A DNA stretch of 64,000 bases. Source: Micrasema longulum (lineage: Eukaryota; Arthropoda; Insecta; Trichoptera; Brachycentridae). Location: positions 1 through 64,000 of the forward strand of contig JAGVSM010001698.1 in the NCBI GenBank assembly GCA_022494885.1. The letters are read 5' to 3'. Below are positions 27,001 through 35,192 of the stretch, one piece after another. A model generated the notes under the pieces. It made no database searches and was not told the DNA's origin. It saw only the letters and a program-made list of their open reading frames with translations. Positions within the stretch are counted from its first letter, which is position 1, and each line of letters starts with the position of its first letter. Position numbers and translations under genes: made by a program.

Positions 27001-30000
27001 TTTGTCTATTTATTTAAATTGATTCATATGCTATCAAAATAAATTAAATGTTAGCAGCGAAAATATCCCTGGATTTTACAAAAGTCTTTCAACGGTCTAA
27101 TTATCTCAGAATCAGGATCGATGGACTTGATCCATTAATATTCTGACCCACCCATATTGTAACAAAGATTGTACAATTGAGTAATAAGCTATTTTAAAAT
27201 TATATATAAATGTAGCCGTTAGTTATCCGAACAAAGAATGTAAACGATACTTTGGACAAGAATGCCACACAAAATAAAAAGTACAAATATTTTCTGGACG
27301 AAAAAAAAGAGCACGGAAAAATATAAACGCACGGAAAATCCCAATGATAAAGAAATTGACCCTCTGTGAATGGTTCCTCTCGCGCTGAACTTCGGCCGGC
27401 TTAGATTGAATCTATTCGCAGCTACTGGCGCGTCATGCGGCATGCGGAATTGCAACACGTTTATTTTTCTAATACACGACGCATGGCACATAATACACAG
27501 TACACATTGTACGGCAAAATATTAAATTATATATTGGTGAGCAATTTAACCAGCTATAATTTTTGCTACTTCACTAAACCATTCTTTGTTTAAAGGAGTA
27601 ATCTGTGCGCAGTAAGCACCTTTATTAACAGATACATAATAATAACATAAAGTAAGTATATAAGAGATGGACGAAATCAAAACAAAGCGATTCTACGCAT
27701 AACGAATTCCCTACCACTGTAGATTTCAGATTTTTCGACGCTATGCTATTTTTGGAACGATGGCGATAGTAAAAATCCGATTTCCAATGGCTTAAATTAC
27801 ATATTATAATAATGTTTAAATAATGTGCCTGTATGTAAGATGTACAAAAATAATTTTAAATATCACTTTTCACAGGAAAAAAATATTTACATACAGCAAC
27901 CTTGTCAACATTCCCTACAGGCAATCGCAGAACATCAAGGATCATATTTTGTAATACCTTTTGCAGTCCAAGGTCCATAAAAATGTTGTAGCGAAAAAAC
28001 ACATAGGTATTAAGTAGATATTTCATTTCATATCGACCTCGTCGGGGATCGAACCCGAGATCTCTGGAGTGTCAGATGGAGGTACCAACTACGAATAAAA
28101 ATATTATCCAGTACTATTTTACAAACGACATAGTATTTTAAAAGGCAGTAATTAAATTTAAATCTCTTGTTTCCTTTGGTTGGTATTTACACCCACGTTA
28201 ACTTGTTTTTAATTCTATTCAGTAATTTTTTAATCTATTATTAATTACACTTTGTAACAATTGAATTGCACGCTTGAATTAGGTACCTATTTATTTTATT
28301 GTAACAATTCTCGTACCAACTTCGAAATGCATTCACCTATATCCAAAATACATGGGTATGGAAATAATTTCGAAAAAATATTTGATATTTTCAATACAAA
28401 CTCTGTAAATGCATTAAAATGTAATCTCACTCGTTTTTTAGAAAAGGAATGAAATTATTAAAAAATATATTACTAAATTTAACTTTGTTTTTTTTGGATA
28501 CGTATTTTTGTTTATTTCTTTATATATGAATTATACATTTGTGGATTTATTGCCAAATTCCAACTTCATCCAACCAACTGATAAAATGAAGGTGTTATTT
28601 AAGTTTTCACATTGATCCAAAAAACGTATTATTTATAAAATTTTATTGCAGCATTATTTTTCGTTACATTATTAGCCTAGACCTAGCAAAATACTAGTCA
28701 CTTTATGTTAAATTATTTTCAATTTTAATTTGCTATATTTATTTTTAGAACATAAGATTTTCTCACTTTAATTGTTAACTTTTATTCAGCTCTTTAACTT
28801 CACAAACATCAACAGATGAAAGAATTGAAGGAATATAAATGTTCAATATGGGCAGAATGGTGAATGTTACACAGTGTGTAAAGTGGCCACTTAAACCAGC
28901 CATTGACAGGTCATAAGCCCTGTAGATGCCTAGACTTCTATATTACCTTCTCTAAAATGTTCTTCATCTCTGTTGTAATATGTTAATGTTAACTTTTATT
29001 TGTCATCTTAGATTTGTATTATTCTTTTTCACTTTTTTTCAGTTTTAAAAAAAGTTTTTATAATGTAAAAATATATATATTTTTTTTTATAACGAAACAT
29101 AATTTTTTTCAAATAATAGTTTTTTAATTTTGGTTTTAAAAGTGAGTTTACTGCAGTTAAATATGTCTATGTTATTGAAAAATAAATTATAATTACGCGT
29201 CAAGCGAAGAGTGTTTTAAAAAAATAATAATTGCAAATAATAAGAAATTGAGCCGGATTGAAGTACAGTAGAACTCCAATTATCTGAACTCCGACTATCC
29301 GAATCGCTTTCAGAAATTCAAAAAAATAAATTAAGACGGAAACGTACTGCGATTCGCAAAATAATTATTCTGTCTACGCGCGCTATTGTCCTCCCCTCAG
29401 CGCTTAACATGTAAAAGTGTTGCGTTTTCATTTAAAGCTCTTAAAGCTCATTTTCTTTAAAAAATATATTTTTCTTCCATTTTCAACATACATACGTACA
29501 TTTCTATTGAGTAAAATAGACCCTTTTTCGGAAAAAAAAAACAAATTATCCGAAAGGGGTTAAGGGGCAAATTATCCAATTGATTCGGATAGTTGGAGTT
29601 CTACTGTATTTATTATTACGTGACTTGTAGTGCAAATATTGATTACAACACATAAATTATTATCTCATATTACTCCGTTTCAATTAAAAATAAATAAATC
29701 ACAACAATATTTTACGATTTTTGGCATAGTACCTATATTTCTGATAAATATGTGACAAAACATTGATTATAAAAAATAAATCGAGTGTTACGTAAAAAGA
29801 GCTTCCGGAGAAATGGCATTGGTTTTAATGATCATTGAATTAATATATTATTATTTAGTTTTTAAATGTTAGATTTTTTACACTAATTAGGATGCGAAAT
29901 ATATGAATGCGACAAAAATACATAATATTAACAAATCTAGTACTAATTATTATACTTACTCGTCTATTCAGAGACTATAGAAAATTGATTGAAAATTGCA

Positions 30001-33000
30001 ATGATCCGTATAATACTAAAATTTAACGAAAGGCTTAATATATTAAGTAGAATAAGAGTTATTGGGTCATTCAGACATTTTGTGTTCCGAGTTCCGTAAT
30101 TGTTTTGTTGGTTTAGTTTTTATAATTTTTTCATTTGTATTTGTTTATTTTAATATAGTATATCAATTCGCAATTTACAAATATACAAAGATACAAAACG
30201 AAATGAAAAGCAAATGAATAAATATAGTATTTTTGTTAAATTTTAATATTAGGTATATTATAATAGTGAAAATAAATATAAGGTTGGCGGCTGAGAAAAT
30301 TATTTTTTTACTAAAGGTTGTAAAAATCTTTAAAATAAACATAATATATTTTTAAATAAAAAAATAACAGTGACGCAAAATAATACTTAGGTAAAGACAA
30401 TTTACAGTTGGTGATGGATAATACATCCTAAACAATGCGCAAGTATGTGAGAATTAGTTTATCTCTGCTTTCGTTCTTTCTATTCTCTTTTAAAATTATT
30501 ATTATTAATACATTTTTATAAATAAATACAGCACTTTTGTATATTACGGGTACACATATGGGTGTATTAGCACAATATAGGGTCAAAGCTCGGGAGAGAC
30601 TTATTATTTATATTTTAGTGTCATTTACTGTGTCCTGATTGTAAGGTCAAGGATTTTTATTCTGAATATAATATCGTATATATTATTATGACAGTAAAGC
30701 TTGCTACTACATATTATTACGTATACAACTGATAAGAATGAAAATGTTTTATTCAATTTGTGTGCAACCTAACTCAATCTAAATAATCATTGAAAATGCA
30801 AACACGCGCAATTTTTTTTCAATGCTATTTATTACTTTAATGAATACGGTAGTCACGAATAAAAACGGAAAAATAAAAGCAATTTAAATAACGATTGCAT
30901 TTTTGTGATGTTTTTAAAAGTATCTAGAGCGAGTGACCCATATTTTTCTAAACGGTATGGAGTCAAAAGAAAAATTATTTCTGGAAAATGTGTCAAAAGT
31001 AGGGCACAAATCGGAACTGCGGTCGTTATTATGTTATTAAGAATAAAATCACAACGTTTTCATTTATTTAAGAATTTTAATAAACCGTTTTAGATATTAA
31101 TAACTTTTTAAATTGTATTTTTTCACCTGTCCGGGCGGACAAAGTATTCAGTTCTGTGTTTAATATAAACCAGAATCCTGAATGAGTCCTTTCGACTCAA
31201 TGGTTACTTTCAGGCTTTTACTCGATTTTATTTCCTGAAAAAGAAAATCGAGTAGAGATAATTGACGTCTCGTAGTGTAGTGGTTGGCGTGTTTACCTTC
31301 CAACAGTTTCGGATAACGGTTCGCGCTTTCATTATATGGATGGACACGAAAGATTTAATTTAGTAAAAGAATAGATTTAAAAAAAGCGCCGAATTTCGAG
31401 AAAATTTCCTAACATAGAAATTGTCACATTCTTCGGAGACATATTGCCAGGTGTCAATGATTTGTTTATCCAAAATAGATTCGGAATTATTTATTTCATT
31501 TATTCAAAGAAAACAATAGGTATTATAGAAACAAACAAAAAAAACAATATTTACAAATTGTACCAAATTATCGTCCAATTATAGTTTTATATGGAAAACT
31601 AAATACAATCTCAAAATAAAACCGTATTCGAGAAAAGCCCCCCCTTATAATTCAACTTGTAATAAATTAAATATTACAATAATAACGAAATGGAACATAT
31701 TAAGAAAAATTATTTTTTTTGTTTACTCGGTATTAAAATCTTTTCGCCAGCGGATCAGCGTAACCACAGAGCAGCCTTTCCTCTTTTCTTCTTTCAAACA
31801 AGAAAAAATATAATACGAAATACAAAAAAACAAAATACGCAATTTTTTAAAATAGGTACAGTTAAATTTAATTATAATTATTATGTGCAATTGAGGTTCT
31901 AGCATTTTATTAATTAGAACCTTAATTGCGCATAATAATTAAATAAATAAATATATATCGACGTCAGAATTAAAAAAAAAAAAAAAGGATTTTTGGTAAA
32001 GATGCAATCTTATTATTATGTTTGGTTGAAATACCAACATTAAACAATTGTTGTAGCCCAGTTGTACGGTGAGGTATACGAATTTTAATTTTCAAAAGCA
32101 GTTGTTTTTTTTTCAATCCACAATTTCACGGTATATTTGAATTACTAATATATTCTTAACACATTGTTAAATATTGTAGTCATGGTGACAATGGTGAATA
32201 CAGAGTACATTATTTTTCATATCATCCGTATTTACAATACACTAAAATCCTTCACTCAAGAGTTTTGCAAAATTCTATGCAAGTACGTAAATGTACTTAT
32301 ATAAGTGAATTATTTTGCTAAATGTTATTAAATATTTGTATACATCCACTTACCGACTTTTCTATGTCTACCAGTTTCGAGACGTACCCGTCTCTTCATC
32401 AGGACAATAATTAAACCAACATGCAAGACAACATACAAAACAAAACAACTATAGTGAAGGTGTATAGTGGGTTTTGCATATTGGTTTGCATGTTGGTTTA
32501 ATTGCTGTCCTGACGAAGAGACGGATACGTCTCGAAACCGGTAGACATAGAAAAGTCGGTAAATGGGTATTTACAAATATTTAGTGAAATGTTTGACCAC
32601 AAAGTTAATGGTTTAAATATTAATAAATTATTATATATTTTATTACGTATCGAGTGTAAATATTGTACTTAAGTTATTTCTAATTTCGTTTTTTTATTCC
32701 AAAGTTTGTAGTGGGAGTTACTAGGTTTTTTATAAAAAAGAAAATGAAAAAATATCATTGAAGAGCTACGAAAGACTAGATGCTGAAGAAAATTTTAGTA
32801 TGATGCTTTTATCATAAAATTATTACGACTATCATATTACATTGCAAAATGTAAATATTGAACATGTTTGTCCGGGAAAGTCATTTCACACTTAATTTTA
32901 ATTAATCGATTGAGTCTTTTAGGTAACATACATATAAAAAAAAAACAAGAATTTATTAATACCTAGTTTCTTCTGCCTCTCACGATGGCGCTATAATATT

Positions 33001-33403
33001 TTATATTAAACACAAATAGTCAAATCATTAGAGCGCTATTTCTGGAAATCTGCAAATAGTAAACAAGAAAAGACACAAAAAATGTTTTCAGCGTGAAAGT
33101 AATTTTATTTTCAGTATAAAAACGAAGCTTATAGTTACCAGCTTTGCTCGAGGCTTCAGTGTCTCCAGCTTCTTCGAGCTTCTTGTGCAGATGGAAATGT
33201 ATGACTCCGAATGTATTGATGACTCCGAAGAGAATTCCATTGCAAAGAAAGGAACCGACAAGGACTAGCCAGGCTCTAAAGCCTCCATCAGGAGGCTGTC
33301 TATACTGCACTCCATTCGTATCTTCCTTAAGCCCATTTTCCACCACCTTGGGGCTCGTTAGTTCAGTTCCAGGATCCTCCCTAATTAAGTCCGAATTTTC
33401 CAT
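10885..33403 (-). CDS. SLC16-type monocarboxylate transporter (MFS), 3 coding exons
   Basis: Coding exons on the minus strand are 33403-33139, 12463-11339 and 11216-10885; phases 1 and 1 match and give 573 aa. All introns are GT-AG (donors at 33138 and 11338, acceptors ending at 12464 and 11217). The ATG at 33403 is chosen because it is the first Met after an in-frame TGA and has G at -3 and +4. Residues 37-45 (PPDGGFRAW) are the MCT family signature at the start of TM1. GVLTDRLGLRLTTLLGG is the MFS loop between TM2 and TM3, and FGYIADHPKVNR is its second-half counterpart. Hydrophobic segments fit 12 TM helices. The last exon encodes a Ser/Pro/His-rich cytoplasmic tail of about 110 aa. Family members carry monocarboxylates or related solutes across the plasma membrane with protons or by facilitation; the substrate cannot be read from sequence. 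Intron 1 is 20,675 bp and filled with transposons. Upstream non-coding exons may exist. Confidence 0.9.
12655..12790 (+). repeat. tRNA-like SINE fragment (family C)
   Basis: It contains a B-box-like 'gaggttcgacctc' followed by 'cattttctagcacggttatt', which recurs at 16675-16800 as 'tattttctgggacagttatt'. Reversed relatives lie at 21835-21985 and 58740-58870. The sequence is diverged. Confidence 0.4.
13120..13420 (-). repeat. antisense retroelement 3' end
   Basis: A (TTTA)n run at 13120-13140 precedes sequence that in reverse translates to LINE-like fragments (RRINISGLPTLHILSLLLVQ) ahead of the tail. This suggests the reversed 3' end of a non-LTR element. It has stops and no intact domain. 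Confidence 0.35.
14180..14556. mobile_element. MITE with near-perfect long terminal inverted repeats
   Basis: The left end starts 'cagggtgttctttaaaccct' and the right end is its reverse complement. The arms match for about 65 bp with roughly three mismatches. Both sides are flanked by TATA (14176-14179 and 14557-14560), consistent with a TA or TATA target duplication. The centre lacks any transposase and holds a poly-G run (14343-14355) and a GC-rich patch. At about 377 bp it is a non-autonomous element; the high arm identity suggests recent activity. The superfamily is undetermined, but a TA duplication would suit Tc1/mariner. Confidence 0.85.
14930..15110 (+). repeat. tRNA-derived SINE (family B), copy 1
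   Basis: It opens with a tRNA-like A-box region 'ggtgtagtggtttagacgct' and a B box 'gggttcgattcccgg', followed by a body ending 'caagcctgggtgttctgtgc' and an A-rich tail. The same body occurs at 62755-62910. The tRNA-like head is Pol III promoter-like, but flanks and tail show this is a SINE and not a tRNA gene. Confidence 0.7.
15500..15925. mobile_element. possible MITE with diverged terminal inverted repeats
   Basis: 'gggcacaatagggtactaac' near the left end matches in reverse 'ggtaccaccctattgtgctc' near the right end, and both ends carry GGGGC/GCCCC tracts. The 135-codon minus frame from 15906 to 15499 has no resemblance I recognise and spans both inverted ends, so it is probably not a gene. 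Boundaries are approximate. Confidence 0.45.
16203..16432. mobile_element. short MITE-like inverted repeat element
   Basis: Left arm 'ccggcccggtaaaataaggg' pairs with right arm 'accctaattttgccgggccg'; the similarity continues inward to 'gtatac' on both sides. The arms are about 35 bp with a few mismatches and enclose about 160 bp of AT-rich sequence. Confidence 0.5.
16675..16800 (+). repeat. tRNA-like SINE fragment (family C)
   Basis: 'gttgcggttctgtggtagta' then 'gctgactcacggatcagaag' and a degenerate B box 'gttcaaacctc' resemble a tRNA-derived head. Reversed relatives are at 21835-21985 and 58740-58870. Confidence 0.5.
16993..17115. repeat. palindromic MITE remnant (GGTGGTATTC family)
   Basis: 'ggtgctattctgaaccgctc' on the left is the imperfect reverse complement of 'gagcgtttggaataccacc' on the right, with inner CTCGTG/CACGAG pairing. 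The larger element at 46556-46918 starts with the same 'gggtggtattctgaa'. Confidence 0.5.
17650..18260 (+). repeat. possible LINE 3' remnant with internal microsatellite
   Basis: The frame at 17661-17852 (VGKKIHNFLPESRKSG, then KLRKVLTSLFHD) resembles the extreme C-terminus of LINE polyproteins that end in a 'FNxLP' region. The stretch ends in (TTG)n and (TAAA)n-like sequence near 18225-18260. This is a weak call; an unrelated short frame is equally possible. Confidence 0.3.
17955..18112. repeat. (TA)n / (TATG)n microsatellite
   Basis: A pure TA run at about 18007-18042 is flanked by interrupted TATG/TGTA repeats. It makes three overlapping Tyr/Ile/Val/Cys-rich plus frames that are not genes. 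Confidence 0.95.
18275..18375 (+). repeat. fragment of the 'tgacaggt...agacttc' repeat family
   Basis: 'taatgacaggtaaatgtaaa' to 'ctccatctctgttgtaat' matches the ends of the longer copies at 21545-21735 and 28785-28990. Confidence 0.6.
18990..19345 (+). repeat. composite tRNA-like SINE (family A)
   Basis: It has the family's leading module ('ggcggatgaataatacagtt', 'agaaccagaaccttggacga'), then a tRNA-like segment 'tcgttgcgtagtggttgatt', then the tail segment around 'ttttaaaggttcctgcaata' and an end near 'acccatgcagtg'. Other family A copies are near 20560, 24680, 28022, 31125, 34868, 48550, 50855, 52190 and 59140. Confidence 0.6.
20560..20725 (-). repeat. SINE family A, leading-module fragment
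   Basis: Read in reverse it gives 'gaatgaagattacaattctg' and 'agaaccagaatccaggacga', matching the 5' module of the family A copies at 18990 and 34868. The tRNA-like part is missing. Confidence 0.5.
21245..21355 (+). repeat. dispersed repeat, copy 1 of a pair
   Basis: 'atcacgcagtggctagtggt', 'cgcacgtgtacaatac' and 'gtccagtctccggtaatg' recur in the same order at 22230-22315 with substitutions. No coding content; the class is unknown. Confidence 0.5.
21545..21735 (+). repeat. dispersed repeat family, copy (see 28785)
   Basis: It shares 'gcagaatggtgaatgttaca', 'cagtgtgtaaagtggccact' and 'aatgcctagacttccatatt' with 28785-28990, in the same order and spacing, at roughly 75-80% identity by eye. 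A third fragment is at 18275. No open frame; probably a SINE or MITE internal region. Confidence 0.65.
21835..21985 (-). repeat. tRNA-like SINE (family C), reversed
   Basis: In reverse it gives 'gttgcggactcacgaatcag', a B-box-like 'aggatcgaaccc', then 'gaaaatggtcacc'. The copy at 58740-58870 is its closest relative. Confidence 0.55.
22230..22315 (+). repeat. dispersed repeat, copy 2 of a pair
   Basis: It matches 21245-21355 across 'atcacgcagtgggctcgtga', 'gcacgtgcacag' and 'gtccagtctccgtgaatg'. Confidence 0.5.
23060..23290. mobile_element. fold-back element, large imperfect palindrome
   Basis: 'acacttctacttatttattt' and 'agctttcaccct' on the left are mirrored by 'agggtgaaagct' and 'aaataaacaagtggaagtgt' on the right. 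The mirror extends outward through 'taaattaaaatatt' / 'agtattttaattta' and 'ggtaatgact' / 'attattacctt'. The arms total about 100 bp around a spacer of about 25 bp, with no coding sequence. This is a snap-back MITE. Confidence 0.75.
23325..23460 (-). repeat. antisense LINE-type 3' tail
   Basis: A (TTTA)n run at 23325-23340, followed by 'gggcatattgccaaatggca' and 'ccaaccaaccaac', looks like a reversed LINE 3' end. 28505-28590 shares 'ttattgccaaattccaactt' and 'catccaaccaac'. Confidence 0.4.
24680..24935 (-). repeat. SINE family A, reversed
   Basis: In reverse it holds 'gaggtctcaggttcgattcc' (B box) with the A-box-like 'ggtgtaatggtcaacgcatt', then the family body and an end near 'cctatgcaccattagg'. 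It is close to the copies at 48550 and 52190. Confidence 0.7.
26674..26726 (+). repeat. near-perfect 23-bp hairpin
   Basis: 'ctgaacaattgtgctccatt' is followed after a seven-base loop by its reverse complement, with one difference that is a G:U pair on the plus-strand RNA. It is too short for a standard precursor microRNA and may be a tiny fold-back insertion. Confidence 0.8.
28022..28090 (-). repeat. SINE family A, fragment with B box
   Basis: In reverse it reads 'gagatctcgggttcgatccc' and 'cgacgaggtcgatatg', matching the central part of family A. The rest of the copy is missing. Confidence 0.5.
28785..28990 (+). repeat. dispersed repeat family, longest copy
   Basis: It matches 21545-21735 along nearly its whole length and 18275-18375 at the 3' part ('atctctgttgtaatatgtta'). 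No coding frame. Confidence 0.65.
29266..29606. mobile_element. pogo/Tigger-like MITE
   Basis: It starts 'cagtagaactccaattatct' and ends 'tagttggagttctactg', with terminal inverted repeats of about 25 bp. Subterminal 'ctatccgaat' / 'attcggatag' are also inverted. TA dinucleotides at 29264-29265 and 29607-29608 fit the pogo/Tc1-mariner target duplication. 'CAGTAGAACxxCxATTATC' is the known terminus style of Tigger/pogo elements. At 341 bp and without a transposase it is non-autonomous. Confidence 0.85.
31125..31330 (+). repeat. SINE family A copy
   Basis: Module 1 ('gtccgggcggacaaagtatt', 'accagaatcctgaatgagtc') is followed by the tRNA-like 'gtagtgtagtggttggcgtg'. The B box is degraded ('ggataacggttcgcg'). 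Confidence 0.6.
31875..31941 (+). other. 27-bp hairpin of precursor-microRNA size
   Basis: The left arm 'taattattatgtgcaattga' and on through 'ggttcta' pairs with 'tagaaccttaattgcgcata' through 'ataatta' across an AU-rich loop. On the plus-strand RNA every position pairs, two as G:U wobbles. Its 67-nt length fits a pre-miRNA, but a fold-back transposon remnant is equally likely. There is no expression evidence. Confidence 0.35.
32312..32630. mobile_element. inverted-repeat element with hammerhead-like arms, copy 1
   Basis: Arms of about 95 bp ('ttaccgacttttctatgtct' on the left, 'agacatagaaaagtcggtaa' on the right) surround a short centre. Each arm, read towards the outside, contains CTGANGA, a GAGAC/GTCTC stem, then GAAAC. 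A second copy sits at 37745-38450, and the two share a right flank ('aatgtttgaccacaaagtta'). No transposase or reverse transcriptase is present. It may be a MITE or the head-to-head long terminal parts of a Penelope-like element. Confidence 0.65.
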
Positions 33404-33409
33404 CACCAC

Positions 33410-34860
33410 AGGGATTCAAATTAAATCCTTTCTCTATCGTCCACCAATTGTCGTTTGTTCCTTTTGGAGCTTTTTAGTTTTATTTTTATTATAAAAAATT
33501 TAATTTCGAAAAAATATTTTAAAACAGGTAAACACTCGACGATGGTTCGGGTAGGTCCCTAGTCCCTAGAATACGTGAGTTTTACATAATTTTATTACTA
33601 CTTTAAAAAATCACAAGCAGGTAACTATATAAGAACTTCTATCAAAGCACATTAATTTGATGAAATAAGCGTAATGTGTATTATGAGAAATAAGAATGGA
33701 ATAATTATTTTTATGATGTAGCCGAGATCGCGGATCAAAAAATACAACAGTAACAGCACTACACGAATTACCGACCACCAGTTTTCTTGACTGGCGAAAT
33801 GCGACTAAAAACTAAAACTACACACTAAACACTGAAGCATCACTAAAGCTTATCGCGTCTCTTCATTTCCCTCACGAGCTGACGTGTGGTTCAAATTGAC
33901 TTTGTTATTCGTTCTTTGTTGGGTACTTAGACTTGATTGTTATTTGAGTGTTCGGTGCAAACGGTTTCATTAAAAATCATTAACTCGATGCCTCTTACTG
34001 ATTAATTAGAAAAGAAAACAAAATAATAACCGTAATAGTGTCTACTGCACAAATATTAAATCAAATTTTAATAACTTTACAATCTCATGTTATGTCACGG
34101 AGTTCACATTTATCTAAAATTATAGCATTTTGAGTACGTTTATCGGAAACACAAATTACAATAACAAACGCACTTATATTATCATACATGCAGCGATGCA
34201 TGTCCTTATGATACAGAGATGCATGTCACTTGTGCATCAATTAATAAATTTGATGTTCTTAAATCATGTCGCAGGAATCGATAAAGAATACTTTTTAATT
34301 GACAAAACAGTAAACATGCGATAATTTTTGTATTACATAAATGTAACAATAATAAATCGACAATAATATTAATTTGATAGCGAAAAAATTCAAATCGATC
34401 GGGAAAATTGACCCTAACCTTGAACTAAGCCCCACCAATCGGAAGATTTTTCTATCAGCTGATGTAACTTTATATACCAGTCACAAAAATGTTTTTTAAG
34501 TAGCTACTTGCAGTTTGAAAAAACATAATGATAATTTTAGATTGCTAATAAAATAATCGTAGGTAGGTTTTTACAAATTATATTTAAGCTGATTTCATCT
34601 TACCAGCAAAATCTCATTTCGACATTAATATTAAATAACATATATATAATTTGTACCCATCAAAAGTTCATAAAAAATCAGTATGATCCGAAAATGTGAA
34701 GCTTGAAAAAACGTATAATGTTTTATTGACATAACGACTAATTAAAAAAACTCAGATAAGTTAAATTTTAGCCCGACCAAAGCCCATCGAATTAAAAAAA
34801 AGCGATTTATAAGAGAAAAGATGTAAAAAAACCTGACATTCAAAAAATATGTATTTAGGG
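33410..34860. other. intergenic, upstream of the transporter gene
   Basis: This should contain the transporter's 5'UTR and promoter on the minus strand. I see no clear TATA box, initiator or upstream splice donor that would define an untranslated first exon. Short plus and minus frames here are not convincing. Confidence 0.4.
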
Positions 34861-34867
34861 AACCTAT

Positions 34868-35160
34868 ACCTATTATTCTGCGTCCGGGTGGATAAACAAT
34901 ACAGTTCTGAGTGTAAAAGGAATTAGAGCCCTGAACAAGCGTTTTTGGCTCGGCGGCTACTCTCAGGTAAAAACTCTGAAAAATGAAATCGAGTGGAGAA
35001 AAGTCCTCGTTTGTAGTGGTTGGCGTGTTCACCTACCATTTTTGAGGTCCTGGGTTCGATTCCTCTGTCAGGATGGATACAAAACATTTCATTTTAAAGA
35101 CGGTTCTACACTGCAATATTTCAATGTTCTTCTGTCACCTTATCCCCCATGTAACACAAA
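34868..35160 (+). repeat. SINE family A, best-preserved plus copy
   Basis: It runs from 'tgcgtccgggtggataaaca' through 'ttagagccctgaacaagcg' to a tRNA-like unit with A-box 'gtagtggttggcgtg' and B box 'gggttcgattcc', then 'tttaaagacggttctacact' and 'tgcaatatttcaatgttctt'. The Pol III-type boxes sit in mid-element, not at the 5' end. Confidence 0.7.
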
Positions 35161-35192
35161 TGATCTAGATTGCTTCAATTTTCAATTGGAAT

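Larger units (their letters stand above)
12464..33138 (-). other. 20.7 kb intron 1 of the transporter gene
   Basis: The intron runs from donor GCTG|GTAACT at 33138 to acceptor GTAG| at 12464. It holds the SINEs, MITEs, LINE fragments and microsatellites listed separately. Between them (for example 19350-20550, 22330-23050, 23830-24670, 25300-26670, 26730-28000, 29610-31120) I see only AT-rich sequence with short chance frames, and no nested gene on either strand. Confidence 0.75.

Noticed and set aside
33409..33409. Transporter start two codons upstream of 33403
   Set aside because: Those codons are GTG GTG; the first ATG is at 33403, preceded in frame by a TGA stop.
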